Shown: in pieces, positions 34,502 through 47,913 of the stretch
Numbering within the stretch: the first letter of the stretch is position 1
How the letters are laid out: every line of letters starts with the position of its first letter
Assembly: GCA_004026145.2 (NCBI GenBank)
Contig: CP034991.1
Location: forward strand, 5,189,794 to 5,253,793
Source: Takifugu bimaculatus
Taxonomy: Eukaryota; Chordata; Actinopteri; Tetraodontiformes; Tetraodontidae
Reading direction: 5' to 3'
DNA: 64,000 bases
Notes under the pieces: generated by a model
The model's input: the letters and a program-made list of their open reading frames with translations, nothing else
Database searches by the model: none
What the model was told of the DNA's origin: nothing
Made by a program: the position numbers and the translations under genes

Positions 34502-35590
34502 TTACGTCGCCACTAAAAACCACTTGTACAGGTCAGGGACGTATCTGAAGACCCTGCTCACGCTCAGGTGGTGGCAGGCCTGGCAGATGGGGTGCAGGAA
34601 CCGGTACTTTTCGTCAGCAAACGGGGTCCCGATGGTGTAAAACTTCCGCCAGTCGAAGTATCTCAGGTAGGCCTCCTCGTCCTGGTCGAGGCTCTGGAGG
34701 TGCGCGGCCAGGGCTGCGGAATCGGCAAAATCGTTCACGTGAATGAAGGAAGAACCCGGGACAAAACTCTCGTAGTTTCTCCTCGGGGGGCCCAGGGCCA
34801 CCGGGACGGTCCCGAGGGCCAGAGGCGTGGTGAACTTCTCGGTGATGTAATCTCTGTGAATGGAGCTCTCGAAGGACAGGTAGAACTTGCAGCTTTTGAT
34901 GGTGGACAGGTAGTCCTCGCCCTCCATCTTGTCGATGAGGTCCACCGCGATGTGCTTGAGGAGGTCCACGTAGGCGTTGTAGGTCTGATTGAAGGTGTTG
35001 GTCATCTCTTTGCTGTCCACGATCCAGCAGACCAAACGCCGCTTCGGCGGAGGCGTGAAGCCTTTTTCCGGGGTTTTCCTGGCGGAGACCTTCCACCGTA
35101 CCTGGATGTCGGCGTCCTTCCTGTAAGTCATGGTCAGATTGAAAAGCGCTTTTATGCCCGGGATCTGCTGGGAGACCAAGGGGGGGTCTGGGTTGAACCA
35201 GATCCACCTCTGAGTTCTGGTGCGGGAGGTGGGCAGGTTGGACAGGTCCTGGCTGATTGCTTTGTGATATATCAAAACCCCGTCCACTTCGGAGGCCAAC
35301 GATTTATCATCCGACAGCTGGCAGTCGCCAATCCCCAGGAGCGTCTTGCAATCCTGCAGATCGAACTTTTTGTTCTCGGGCCAGAACCAGACGAGCAACA
35401 CGGGTTTTTTCCGGCGGGTCTTTGCCGACGCGTTCCCCGACTTCTCAGTCTCTGACCACTCGACCGGGGAAGGATGACATTTGGGTAAGGGGGACGACTT
35501 GAAGTACATTAATAACAGAACCGTGAGTGCGGACAGGATGAGGATCACCAGCGTCAGATTTCGCAACACGCCCGTGCTGAGGACGGTCAT
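34502..35590 (-). CDS. fut9-like: Alpha-1,3-fucosyltransferase, FUT9-like, copy 4
   Basis: 362 residues from the preferred Met; the frame extends to 35638. A 6-bp insertion adds two residues in the membrane segment (ILSALTVLLLMYF). It has Ser at the KVSARKT position, as in copies 1 and 2, but shares Lys145, Pro179, the NQT sequon and Val206 with copies 3, 5 and 6 (copy 1 numbering). The GT10 block and C-terminal CxxC are intact. It is the only copy followed by the long minisatellite, so any read-through 3' UTR differs strongly from the others. Confidence 0.9.
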   Translation of the reverse strand: MTVLSTGVLRNLTLVILILSALTVLLLMYFKSSPLPKCHPSPVEWSETEKSGNASAKTRRKKPVLLVWFWPENKKFDLQDCKTLLGIGDCQLSDDKSLASEVDGVLIYHKAISQDLSNLPTSRTRTQRWIWFNPDPPLVSQQIPGIKALFNLTMTYRKDADIQVRWKVSARKTPEKGFTPPPKRRLVCWIVDSKEMTNTFNQTYNAYVDLLKHIAVDLIDKMEGEDYLSTIKSCKFYLSFESSIHRDYITEKFTTPLALGTVPVALGPPRRNYESFVPGSSFIHVNDFADSAALAAHLQSLDQDEEAYLRYFDWRKFYTIGTPFADEKYRFLHPICQACHHLSVSRVFRYVPDLYKWFLVAT

Positions 35591-35719
35591 GATGGACCCT
35601 AGAAACAGGAATAGTCGCTTTAGCCACCGGAAACACATCCATGCTGCGGGTTCGAGCCGCCTCCCAAAGCCATTTTAATAAAACTAAGCGTTAAACTTCG
35701 ACAGGATAAAGAACTTTAC

Positions 35720-35837
35720 CTCCGTTTTGGGGCCGCCAGCCTCTCCCTCACCTGTCCTTCGATGCGCGCTGCCGTAACGCCTGAGCGAAGCCCCGCCCCT
35801 TTGTGGCTCGAGCAGCCCAGCCACATGACGTCACTCG
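35720..35837 (-). promoter_or_regulatory. Promoter-like region and 5' exon of copy 4
   Basis: CRE at 35826-35833; donor retained; one T to G change upstream of the GC box (GTAACGCCTGAG). Confidence 0.5.
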
Positions 35838-36599
35838 AAGAAAAGTCGCTGTTCGCACAGACTGTTACAATAGTGCACGTTAGATACTTTATTCTCAGAC
35901 TAGAAAACAGAATTGCGTTGTGAGGAGTCAGTGCAGTCAGTACACAACAGTATCCTGTCATTGCATTTCAGACAGGTGCAACATGACCTGCGTGACATAC
36001 TGTCAAACAGGTTTTCCGGGTTTGTGTTTGTTAAAGCAAGTTAATCAACACCAGACAGCCATCTTACCTTTTTCTGAATATGCCCTGAGGCGGCACCATT
36101 TACACTTACTAAATAATGGGTGCCGCAGGGCTGTGAGGTTTATAAACGTGGCGTCTGTCAGACGACATATGCGAGTGAGTGCGGCAGCTGCAATTATGGC
36201 ATTACATGAAGACGATATGTGACCATACGAGCACGTTTGAATTATAATTCAAATAACAGGAACGATTATACAAAGACTGACTGGGACATCAAGAGAGTTG
36301 TCTGTAACGGATTGTGGCGATTACTTGGGGTGTTTGTTTCACACAGGTCATAAAGGGGTGTGTCGTACCTGCTGACGTGTTTGGGCTCCAGCTTCAGCCT
36401 TCGTCAGGGTCCAGCCGTGTCCCTCCTCCCACCCCTCACTCCGTCCTTGGAATGAACATCCCCCCGACCCCGTTGATGGTCCCACTTCCTCCGCTCGGTA
36501 GACTCCTCGCTCCATCTTCTAGATCTGTTAGTTTCACTTGTGATGACTTTCCCTCCGTCCCCGTCTGTGATGTGGTCGCTCCTTCCACATGGATCTGTT

Positions 36600-36730
36600 A
36601 TAGCTGCAAATAATAGCTGCAATAATGCAATGATAGCTGCAATAATGCAATGATAGCTGCAATAATGCAATGATAGCTGCAACAATGCAATGATAGCTGC
36701 AATAATGCAATGATAGCTGCAATAATGCAG
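36600..36730. repeat. 20-bp minisatellite, unit 4
   Basis: About six monomers. Confidence 0.9.
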
Positions 36731-37748
36731 GTTTCACCTGCACGATACAGACCAACACTCTTGAGGCATCAGGTAGAGGATCACTAGAAATAGAAAAGTC
36801 TGGACAAACCCAGGAACCCCTCTCACCACCACAGACAGCACGGACAACACACAATTCACCCACGAACAAGAACCAACCGCATCAAAGCATTCCTGGACAT
36901 GAACCTTCACCACAGAGAAGAAAGTAGCATCCAGATCACAAACCCACTCAAAGAGGAGTACCCCCTCTGGACCTCAGCACACCGACTTCCAGTGGTCAGA
37001 ACTCTTTAGAACCGGACCAGCACCATAACCAACAATGAGGACAGACAGGAGAAGCAAAACCAAGTACAACACTCTCCCACGATCTGCCAATAGCGCAGTG
37101 TAAAGGGTGGCAAGAACAAGCCAAGCAGGAAGAAGAAAGAGGAAAAGAAACAAAAATAAAAACAGAAACGGAGACTCAATAGCTCTGAGATGTGCCTGGG
37201 GGGGTAACTGGACCGATGCAATGCAGGTTGAGAAAAATACCAACACAGTAGCAGAACCACACACACAACTCTGAAAACACCCAAAGTCTCGTTAACACCG
37301 GTCCGGTAAGGCAGCCTCATTTACAAATGCCCACGCCACTAAAAGGACCTACAATGGAGAAACTGGAAGACCACAGGCACAAACCTTTTGAAAGCTCCCC
37401 TCAGCCATCTTTAGACGCTTGAAACACTGAGTCCGCAGAGACGGAGAAATATTTGAAATAAAGCAGAAGGTATTTGATCTCCTCACAGGTCCAGCAATGA
37501 GTGTTGACACCAAGCAAACCCATTGCTTTATAAAATAAGCCAGGGATTAAAAGGCACTAAATCTTGTTTTGACTAATACTGTGATACACCCACACTAAGG
37601 TGGGATGTACAAACGCTTCAGGGCTGCACTTCATGGCCTCAAAGCATGTGGAGAAGCAAGACGATCCACATATGTGGCTGAGGTCAAGAAGACTCTTTAA
37701 GGGCTGTTGGCAGCTCCAAGCTGAGATGATCAAAGGATGTGTTGTTTC

Positions 37749-37837
<89 letters not shown>

Positions 37838-37842
37838 TAATC
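37749..37842. repeat. (TCAA)n, unit 4
   Basis: About 23 copies, the last with a C to T change. Confidence 0.97.
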
Positions 37843-38151
37843 CTTGTTACTTATTTAACTTAATCATCTCAGAGGCTTTACTTTCTTACTTTTACTTGAG
37901 TAGAAAAGTTGAATCAGTACATTGACTTTGATCAGAGTATTTTTTTTGGCATCCACACATTTACTGAAGGACAGAATGTGACGCCAGTGCTGCTGTGTTG
38001 CATCAAATGAGCGCGTTCCACTCAGGTGTCTCCATCACAGGGCAACATCTGGGCACATCTGCCAGCGTGCACAGCTGCTGGTGCCACAGAAAATAAAGGA
38101 GAGAAAATGAGAGAGAAAAGGGAAAAGCTGATGCCGTACATGGTCTCACAA

Positions 38152-38152
<1 letters not shown>

Positions 38153-38218
<66 letters not shown>
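38153..38218. repeat. (CA)n, unit 4
   Basis: About 33 copies. Confidence 0.97.
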
Positions 38219-38222
<4 letters not shown>

Positions 38223-39427
38223 CAACCACATTGGGACTCTTAGAATGGGCAGTTTTGAATAGAATCTCCTTTTAATGAAGTACTTGGCATATTTTACAAT
38301 AAAGGAATCCCACCTCAGGCCAAAAGGGATACAAATGTAAGTTTAAAAAGTAGACTAACTCCTGCGCTGTGGTCATTCGGTATTATCACACACACACACA
38401 CGGAAAACTCAACTCATAACTGGGTCGTGCTACACTGGATACAAATTAGCAAGTTTTTTTTGCGGCGCTGAGGGAGAAGAAAAGACCAAGCAAGCGTTCT
38501 GGTGTGTTAGACGACGGGGGGATGACACCACTGCCTTTCTTTTGTGTGAATAAAAAAACTGAATTAAGTTGAACTCCAAGAATAAAAGAGAGCAGACTGA
38601 CTGACATACATCAGTATAGTTTAAAGCACATTCGACCTTGTAACAGTCAGTTACAAATGCCCACACCACTAAGCCAGTTATGTTGTCAGTGCAGTTTTAT
38701 TTTCCTCGCTGAACAACTCCAGCATGGTGACACCCTCTGCTCGATACCTGGCTCCCCGTTTCCACGTAGTCACACCATGCTGCACAATTTACATCTGCTT
38801 AACACATAAGTACAATAGTGTGTAGGTGTGGGCGGCACGCTGGCTGTCAAAGATCCCAGGTCTTCTTCTTGTCAACTCTGGGTTGGAGAGAAGATAGGAG
38901 AGAGGTGGGCAAGGATCAGCAAAGGTCAACTGCGGCTCTTTTTTCTCTGTTTTCTCATTTTGTTCCCCACACACAGATTTCTAGATGTTCTGATTTCAGT
39001 TTGGCACACAGATCCTGGGTGCGTACCTCTTCGATATACGCCCACATTAAGCAAACCAGTGCGACAGGTTAGACAGCTTCTTCTGAGGGAAACATCCAGG
39101 TGTCTGGTTTGTACAGGAAGGAATTTTTACCTGCTGTATTTAACAGGGTGATTGCGCCCTGAGAGCCTGAGACACAGCCAATCAGCTTAACGGGTTACCG
39201 GCAGAATGCAAATAATTACATTTGAAATTAAATTTGTGCTGAACTTTGTGCTTTAAATCGGAGCGACAGATTTGGAAGGCAGCTCCATCTACACCTGCTT
39301 CTCAAACAAGCTTTAATGCTGCTCTGATGTGACACCTTTCACTCTGTTATAAAATAAAATGACAGCGGTTTGTTGTCATAGCATACATGTTTCATTCTGT
39401 CTTTATAGCAAACACAGACTGACTGAC

Positions 39428-42400
39428 CGCATGATGCTGGCTGGAATGTTGACATACTCCATCGGAATGATCCGTCCCAGCTCCTGGAGGCTGTTCACAT
39501 ATCTTACTGCTGAACTTTGTGCTGAAGAAAAACACAAAAGCGTCACGTCACGTATGTAAAATGTGCCGTCACAAAGTTGCTACAAACTCAGGTGAACTGT
39601 CAGGTGAGCTGCTCCAACATTACCGACGTACATTTCAGAGTATGGGTGGAACATTTCCTCTAAATGTTTCATTTCAGTTTTAATAAATCCATTTTTTTGA
39701 ATCACCAAAATTGCTTTTCTTTTAACACTCTGAAGTTCAAAATCTTGATCTTTATTTTCTTGTGAAATGTTTCCATATTTTGGTAATGATGCCACTCTGA
39801 GGAAGGGACGTGGAGTTTACTAGATCAACGGATTTACGAGGAAGTAACCTTATAAGTTATAAGCAGTCACGTGCGGTGAGGTTCATGGCTGGTGAGGCAC
39901 TGACTCCTCAAGAGTCAGATTTATGATTGTAAGAACTGAAAAAAGCATCTTATTTTTCCAACAGCATACAACTACTGATAATGCTTCATATCCCATCAGC
40001 ATTCCTCTTTCAATTACACTCACAAACCAACACAAACATATAGACAGGAAGATATTTGTCCTATAAAGAACTTTCTTTTATAGCTATGGATAGAGCACCC
40101 ACCTTGTGTTTTAAGAAATTCATATAAACTGTACCCCTCCCTGGGCTACCACCTTATTGTGGTGGAGGGGTTTGCGTGTCCCAATGATCCCAGGAGCTCC
40201 GTTGTCTGGGGCTTTATGCCCCTGGTAGGGCCACCCATGGCAAACAGGTCCTAGGTGAGGGATCAGACGAAGCGTAGCCCAGACCTCCTTATGATGAAGA
40301 ACAGCATTGGTCCTACGTTTCCCTTGCCCGGATGCGGGTCACCGGGGCCCCCTCCTGGAGCCAGGCCTCGGGGTGGGGCACGTTGGTGAGCGCCTGGTGG
40401 CCGGACCTCTGCCCATGGAGTCCGGCCGGGCACAGCCTGAAGAGGCAACATGGGACCCCCTTCCCGTGGGCTCACCACCTGTAGGAGGGGCCAAGGGGGT
40501 CGGGTGCATTGTGTTTTGGGTAGCGGCCGGAGGCAGGGACCTTGGCGGTCTGATCCCCGGCTGCATAAACTGGCTCTAGGGACATGGAATGTCACCTCTC
40601 TGGTGGGAAAGGAGCCTCAGTTGGTGCGCGAGGTTGAGAAGTTCCGACTAGATATAGTTGGCCTCACCTTGACGCATGGCAAGGGCTATGGATCCAGTCT
40701 TCTTGAGGGGGGTTGGACTCTATCACTCTGGAGTTGCCGATGGTGAGAGGCGATGAGCAGGGGTGGCAATTCTCGTTGCTCCCCAGCTCAGTGCCTGTAT
40801 ATTCGAGTTTACCCTGGTTGATGAGAGGGTAGCCTCCCTTCGCCTTCGGGTGGGGGGACGGATCCTGACTGTTGTTTGTGCCTATGGTCCAAACAGCAGT
40901 TCAGCGTATCCACCCTTTTTGGAGTCCTTAGAGGGAGTGCTGGAGAGTGCTCCTTCTGGGGGCTCCCTCGTCCTCCTGGGTGACTTCAATGCTCACGTTG
41001 GCAATGACAGTGTGACCTGGAGAGGGGTGATTGGGAAGAACGGCCCCCCTGATCTGAACCCGAGTGGTGTTTTGTTACTGGACTTCTGTGCTCGTCTCAG
41101 ATTGTCCATAACAAACACCTTGTTCAGACATAAAGGCGTCCACATGTGCACTTGGCACCAGGACGCCTTAGGCCGCAGATCGATGATCGACTTTGTGGTT
41201 GTGTCATCGGATTTGCGCCCGCATGTTCTGGACACTCGGGCGAAGAGGGGGCGGAGCTGTCAACTGATCACCACCTGGTGGTGAGTTGGCTCCGATGGTG
41301 GGGAAGGATGCCGGACAGACCTGGCAGGCCCAAACGTGTTGTGAGGGTCTGCTGGGAACGCCTGGCAGAGTCCCCTGTCAGAAGGAGCTTCAACTCACGC
41401 CTCCGGGAGAGCTTTGAACATGTCCCGGGGGAGGCGGGGGACATTGAGTCCGAGTGGACCATGTTCCGTGCCTCCATTGTTGAGGTGGCTGACCGGTGCT
41501 GTGGCCGCAAGGTGGTTGGTGCCTGTCGTGGCAGCAATATCCGAACCCGTGAGGGATGCCGTCAAGCTGAAGAAGGAGTCGTATCGGGCCTTACTGGCCT
41601 GTGGGACTCCTGAGGCAGCAGATGGGTACCGGCGTACCAAGCGGAGTGCAGCTACGGCCGTTGCCGAGGCAAAGACCCGGGCGTGGGAAGAGTTCGGTGA
41701 GGCCATGGAGAACGACTTTCGGACGGCCTCGAAAAGGTTCTGGACCACCATCCGGCGTCTGAGGAGGGGGAAGCAGTGCACTGTCAACACTGTGTATAGT
41801 GGTGATGGTGTGCTGCTGACCTCAACTCGGGATGTTGTGGATCGGTGGAAGGAATACTTCGAGGACCTCCTCAATCCCACCAACACGCCTTCCAGTGAAG
41901 TAGGGCCTGGGGACCTGGAGATGGGCTCTTATATCTCCGGGGCTGAAGTTGCCGAGGTAGTCAAAAAACTCCTCGGTGGCAAGGCCCCGGGGGTGGATGA
42001 GATCCGCCCGGAGTTCCTTAAGGCTCTGGATGTTGTAGGGCTGTCATGGTTGACTCGACTCTGCAACATTGCGTGGACATCGGGGGCAGTGCCGCTGGAT
42101 TGGCAGACCGGGGTGGTAGTCCCTCTTTTTAAGAAGGGGGACCGGAGGGTGTGTTCCAACTATAGGGGGATCACACTCCTCAGCCTCCCTGGTAAGGTCT
42201 ATTCAGGGGTACTGGAGAGGAGGGTCCGCCGGACAGTCGAACCTTGGATTCAGGAGGAGCAATGTGGTTTTCGTCCTGGGCGTGGAACAGTGGACCAGCT
42301 CTACACCCTCAGCAGGGTCTTCGAGGGTCATGGGAGTTTGCCCAACCAGTCCACATGTGTTTTGTGGACTTGGAGAAGGCATTCGACCGTGTCCCTCGGG

Positions 42401-44789
42401 GGGTCCTGTGGGGGGTCCTCCGAGAGTATGGGGTGTCGGGCCCGTTGATACGGGCCGTCCGCTCCCTGTACGATCGGTGCCAGAGTTTGGTCCGAATTGC
42501 TGGCAGTAAGTCGAACTCGTTTCCGGTGAGGGTTGGTCTCCGCCAGGGCTGCCCTTTGTCACCGATTCTGTTCATAATTTTTATGGACAGAATTTCTAGG
42601 TGCAGTCATGGTGTTGAGGGGGTCCGGTTTGGTGACCTCAGGATCGGGTCTCTGCTTTTTGCGGATGATGTGGTCCTGTTGGCGTCATCGGCCCGTGACC
42701 CCCAACTATCACTGGATCAGTTCGCCGCCGCATGTGAAGTGGCTGGGATGAAAATCAGCACCTCCAAATCCGAGGCCATGGTTCTCAACCGGAAAAAGGT
42801 GGAGTGCCTTCTCCGGGTCAAGGAGGAGATCCTGCCCCAAGTGGAGGAGTTCAAGTACCTCGGGGTCTTGTTCACGAGTGAGGGAAGAATGGAGCGGGAG
42901 ATCGACAGGCGGATCGGTGCGGCGTCCGCAGTAATGCGGACTCTGCACCGGTCCGTAGTGGTGAAGAGATTTACCGGTCGATCTTCGTTCCTACCCTCAC
43001 CTATGGTCATGAGCTTTGGGTAATGACCGAAAGAACAAGATCGCGGGTACAAGTGGCTGAAATGAGCTTCCTCCGTAGGGTGGCTGGGCTCTCCCTTAGA
43101 GATAGGGTGAGAAGCTCTGCCATCCGGGAGGAGCTCGGAGTAGAGCCGCTGCTCCTCCGCGTTGAGAGGAGCCAGATGAGGTGGCTTGGGCATCTAGTTA
43201 GGATGCCCCCTGGGCGCCTCCCTGGTGAGGTGTTCAGGGCATGTCCCTCCGGTAGGAGACCCCCGGGAAGACCCAGGACACGTTGGAGAGACTATGTCTC
43301 TCGACTGGCCTGGGAACGCCTGGGGATCCCTCCGGATGAGCTAGAGGAAGTAGCTGGGGAGAGGGAAGTCTGGGCTTCTCTCCTTAGGCTGCTGCCCCCG
43401 TGACCCGACCCCGGATAAGGGGTAGAGAATGGATGGATGGATATAAACTGTAAACAAATTAAAGTGCAGAGATGTTTGCAGCACGAATTTAATTTTTGTA
43501 ATTTTTCAAACTTTAAATTCTGGTGCTTCAATAAATTTTAATAAAGTTTGCCTATTAAAATGAGCCAGCGCTGCAGCAAGAAAGCACCTGCCAATCTGCG
43601 TACGCCCCCTTGAGGTGAGACAGAGTACTGCCTGCCTCACCTGCTGACTTTTCTCTGCACTTTATTGTGCGATCAGCAGGAAAAGTTCTCTCACACATGC
43701 ATAAAAGACATTACATAGACTGCAGAAAGTCATGGTGTATAACGACTATTTCTGTAAAGTTCATATTAGCGATATGCTGAGGAACAAAAACTGGCACACC
43801 TCATGCAACCCAGTTTGTATTGGATCATGCAGTCAGACGTGAGGCACAATTCGCCCCTGCCTCACCCGCGGTTTCTGCCCTGGATTTGATCGGAAAAACT
43901 CAAATTCAGCAATTTTTACTCAATAAAATGGCAGAAATGTGTAGTCATACTCCAAATGCATTTTTAACACATATCAGTGGAAAATATGAATATTTATTTG
44001 TGTACACTTGTTCTTTCTTTGGTCAGCATGACCGCACGTCAGTGGTTATAAGGAACGTTAAAAGTTAAAAAAGCGGGCTGGAACCTAATAAAGGGCCTTG
44101 TGATCCCCAGCAAAGTCCGTATAAACCAGGAAGGATGGACAATGATGAACATTTTAAGGTTTTTCTTCAGCCTGCGGGAAAAGAGGAGAATCAAAGAAGA
44201 ATTAAAACAAACATAAAACACACAATCGTCCCAGAAAAACATAAATGTTGTTTACGTTCAGAGCCTGACTGCTGCAAACAGGAATGCAGAAGAACAGGCC
44301 TTGATGGCAGCATGTGTGAATCTTACCTTCGATCAATCATCTGATAGCACTTTTTCATCCATGAAAATCCTGGTAGTCTCCTGCGTGGTGTGGCGCCATT
44401 CAGGTACACAATCATATAATCTTCTGCCACCATTAACTCCAAGGTGTTTATGACGTACCTGCATAAACCAGGGTAACTCACACTCTCTCTGCTCACAATT
44501 TGAAAACAGCCGTTTGTGTCACTGTAACATAATTCCATGCCCCCGTTGAGCTCAAATCTGTCTACTATTGAGCTTCACTCTTGGACACTTTTGGTGTCTG
44601 ACACCAAAGAAACAAAAGAAAAACACAACTTGCAACAACAGACCAAATGAACGTTGTTGGAGGATACTGCTCCATGTGGCGTCTACTTACAGAAAAGGTT
44701 TTCCATGACATAACTGTAATTGTCACAGTTGCTGTCTGGCAGGAAGCATGCTGAAAACACAATGATGGCGTTTCGCTCGGCGTAAAAGC
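39428..44789 (-). pseudogene. BNIP2/caytaxin-like BCH-domain gene fragment, unit 4
   Basis: Exons A 44691-44789, B 44327-44458, C 44085-44171, D 39428-39521. Exon A has the Tyr codon but is one base short in the run of A before its donor, which shifts the frame; this could be a homopolymer error. B and C are open with good splice sites. Exon D carries the same 5-base deletion as units 2 and 5, and an Ile to Met change at its end. The LINE lies in the C-D intron. Confidence 0.8.
40134..43440 (+). mobile_element. LINE retrotransposon, near full length, disabled (unit 4)
   Basis: Same insertion as in unit 2 (target duplication ATATAAACTGTA at 40122-40133 and 43441-43452) and almost the same sequence, so it was copied with the unit. 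It keeps IQEEQCGFRPGRG, which unit 2 has lost in part. It is missing 3 bases in TPSSE-VGPGD relative to unit 2. The reading-frame breaks are shared with unit 2, so it was already dead when duplicated. Confidence 0.92.
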
Positions 44790-44867
44790 CTGTAAACGAG
44801 AGAGAAAACACTGAAAACGCACCCACATAAACCCAGACGGACCCTTGACTGTGAGCACCGCACGCAT

Positions 44868-44881
44868 CCAGTAGAGGGCAG
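44868..44881 (+). promoter_or_regulatory. Second CTCF-like motif, unit 4
   Basis: CCAGTAGAGGGCAG. Confidence 0.45.
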
Positions 44882-44981
44882 ACTCGTGCGCTTTCAAACT
44901 AACGCATACGACACAATCTGGCAACAACTGGATTTACCAGTGCTCAGAACTTGTACAATTTTAAGAGGCCCAGGCCTGTCT

Positions 44982-45022
<41 letters not shown>
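44982..45022 (+). repeat. Poly-G tract, unit 4 (41 G)
   Basis: A long homopolymer beside the second CRE block; its exact length is probably uncertain. Confidence 0.9.
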
Positions 45023-45024
<2 letters not shown>

Positions 45025-45041
45025 ACACACACACCATTTTA

Positions 45042-45272
45042 GCCCCTTTGTGGCTAGAGCAGCCCAGCCACATGACGTCACTCGAAGAAAAGTTGCTGTT
45101 CGCTCAGACTGTTACAATAGTGCACGTTAGATACTTTATTCTCAGACTAGAAAACAGAATTGCGTTGTGAGGAGTCAGTAGCGCGCGCCCGCGCGTTGTG
45201 TTTTTAAAAAAGGACATAATGAGCAACACAACAGTATCCTGTAATTACAGGTGCAGACAGGTGCGACATGAC
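45042..45272 (-). promoter_or_regulatory. Second CRE-containing block, unit 4
   Basis: CRE at 45073-45080. Confidence 0.4.
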
Positions 45273-45504
45273 AGAAATTTCTAAAAGCCAAATTAAGTTC
45301 TTGCAACAACAATGCAGTCCCTCATATTTTTTACATTTCCCTTTTGTTTTAGTTGATTGACAAGACAATCCAATTCACTTTTTTAAACACGTTTCCAAAA
45401 ACATAAAAGTTTACCAAAGTGCTCCACAGGGATTAACATATAAACCCAAGGATTTAAGATCCGGTGTTGCTCTCGAAGGTTGTGTGGTGCGATTGCTCTG
45501 TGAT

Positions 45505-45521
45505 TTCTGTAGGGGGCGCGG
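45505..45521 (+). promoter_or_regulatory. CTCF-like motif, unit 5 (variant)
   Basis: TTCTGTAGGGGGCGCGG has T in place of the core A, which should weaken binding. Confidence 0.35.
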
Positions 45522-46013
45522 TTAAGCAGCTCTTTCGGTTCCCCTGGCAACCGCAGCATTTTGGAGGAGCTGACACCGGCTGTCTTCCTTTATTGCCTCT
45601 TCTCCATTGGTTTTGACATTGTTACTGTAGTGCCTGTTTTATCAATACTTTAACCACTGTTGTGCCCAGAGTTGTTTCAATAACATGGTGTCTGCCAAAC
45701 AAATACTCAAGAAATAGAAATGTTTGCATTAGTTTGGCTCATCCTGCTCCTGTGTCGACTCCCCTACCAACACAGGTCACTGTCAGTAGGGCAACAATGG
45801 ACTGACATGCAACGTTGCAGCCCGGCTATGCATCCATGGCAACATGGAAAGACTGCTCACAATAAGTCAGGCAAACTTGTTGATCCAGTAAAAGTTGATT
45901 GACTGCTAGATGACCGTGTTGGTAACTGCTCCACCTAAGCACAGCTGCAGTCTTGGAAGGTTTTTGATGGTAATTTGATACGATGTATGCTAAAGGACGA
46001 GGGCGTTTGTATA

Positions 46014-47027
46014 CAGTCATGGCCAAAAGTTTTGAGAATGATTCCTTCAGGGTTTTTAGGTGTTTGCCAGATGTTTCTATGGTATAATGACATACAATTA
46101 GAAGCAATTAGAAGTATCAAAAGCTTTTATTGAGAATTACATGCAATAGGTCAATATTTGCAGTGTTGACCCTTCTTTTTCAAGACCTCTGCAATTCTCC
46201 CTGGCATGCTGTCGATCAACTTCTGAACCAAATCCTGACTGATGGCCGTCCATTCTTGCATAATCAATGCTTGGAGTTTGTCAGAATTTGTGGGTTTTTG
46301 ATTGTCCACCCGCCTCTTGAGGATTGACCACAAGTTCTCAATGGGATTAAGATCTGGAGAGTTTCCTGGCCAAGGGCCCAAAATCTTAATGTTTTGTTCC
46401 CTAAGCCATTTTGTTATGACCTTTGCTTTATGGCAAGGTGCTCTGTACTGGTGGTGGCCCGATCCCGTCGCTGATGAAACAACTTCAGGAGGACAGTCCT
46501 GCCGCTTGCTGGACTTTCTTGGGCGCCCTGGAGCCTGTTTGGCATCAATTGAACCTCTCTCCTTGAAGTTCTTGATAATCCTATAGACGGTTGACTGAGG
46601 TGCAATCTTACTCGCTGCAATAAACTTCCCCGTTAGGCCCTTTTTGTGCAATGCAATGATGGCTGCACGTGTTTCCTTGCTGGTAACCATGACTAACAGA
46701 TGAGGAACAAGTGTCAAGTCACTCACTCCTGAGAGATTGAACTCCAGCCTTGTCCTCATGACCACCCACACCTGTGTTAATGTGTGTGACACCTGTGTTT
46801 CATTGAAATTATGTTAGCTGGTCCTTTTGTGGCAGGGCTGAAATGCAGTGGAAATGTGGTTTTAGTGATAAAGTTCATTTTCAAGGCAAATAGGGACTAT
46901 GCAAATAATTGCAGTTGAGTGGATCACTCCTCATAACATTCTGGAGTATATACAAATTTCCATTATAAAAATTGAAGCTGCAGACTTTGTATAAATTAAT
47001 AGTTGTCAAAACTTTTGGCCATGACTG
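46014..47027 (-). mobile_element. Internally deleted Tc1-type transposon (unit 5)
   Basis: Same site and structure as the unit 3 element, TA on both sides, 1014 bp. Here the two transposase parts are joined in a single open frame of 213 residues (46151-46792). It retains the N-terminal DNA-binding part and the C-terminal SPDLNPIENLW part, with an unrelated-looking linker at the deletion point. A DNA-binding product without catalysis is conceivable; whether it is expressed is unknown. Confidence 0.92.
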
Positions 47028-47242
47028 TACATTTGGGGCTTTTCACTCTCTTAGGACCCAAAATGTAAATCCAGGGTTCCATTTGCTGCCTTCGGCTTCT
47101 TAACAGAAAGATCACAACATGTGAAAGTCAGTGGTGTACTGTTCTTTTATCACTGAACCCCCTCTAAGCTCGTGTCTTATCACCACCATGGTTTTACTTA
47201 TTTCAAATGATAAATTGTCTCTAGTTCTTGTATTTCATGCAG

Positions 47243-47490
47243 CCAATGAGTCAAAAATAAAAGAAGATCCACAGAACAAAAACCTTGTTGTGAATCAAAA
47301 CCCAAAAATCAGTCAACTGGCTGCACCGCCTCCGGTCCCCAAGGTACCTGAACGCTCACCGGCCACTGTACCTCTCCAGGCTTCGGACTTCCAGCATCTT
47401 CCGATTAAGACACGAGGCACCGGAGGCCGAGCAGACAACTTATCTTTGCAAAATGTGTCATTCAACAGTCAGGTGCCAGATGATAACTGA
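47243..47490 (+). CDS. Terminal exon of an unrecognised plus-strand gene, unit 5
   Basis: Open; translation as in unit 3 (ERSPATV, QHLPIK). The acceptor has the 9-bp deletion of unit 4, and the bases just after the stop (GTACTTACACGGATCATCG) also match unit 4, marking a unit-4-like tract. Confidence 0.45.
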
Positions 47491-47913
47491 ATAAGAACAT
47501 TCAATGAAAGAACACAGCAGGACGTACTTACACGGATCATCGCTGTGATGATTAAAGTTGCCGATTTTGGATGAATATATGAGGAGCAGCAGCAACAACA
47601 ACAAACGGAATTTTAAAGCTGAAATTTTTGTCCGTTCTGACCCTAAAATGCACGAATAATTACTAAAAAAAATAAAAAAATCAATCCATTGTTTCTTCTA
47701 TTTAACTCTTAATGACCTAGTTGCAAAGAAACACAACAAAACAGATTTTCTATTGAGTACACAAAAAAATAATTGTGTGTTATTATTAATTGTGTGTTAA
47801 TCATGAGCAGTCAGGGTCAAACACATGCCACCACTTATACATCACCACATAACATATCCCACTTATATTTCAAACTACCAAAAATAATATACACACCCTG
47901 CACAGCTGGGAAC

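Larger units (their letters stand above)
31428..45467. repeat. Tandem array unit 4 (14.0 kb)
   Basis: It carries the LINE and the largest 22-bp minisatellite. Its start (31428-31970) resembles units 3, 5 and 6, but it has no Tc1 element. Instead TATATA (31971-31976) sits at the insertion site. Non-genic stretches: 31482-32189 no recognised gene; 32438-33163 AT-rich, as in unit 1; 35990-38152 spacer; 38219-39427 probable BCH 3' end. Confidence 0.95.
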
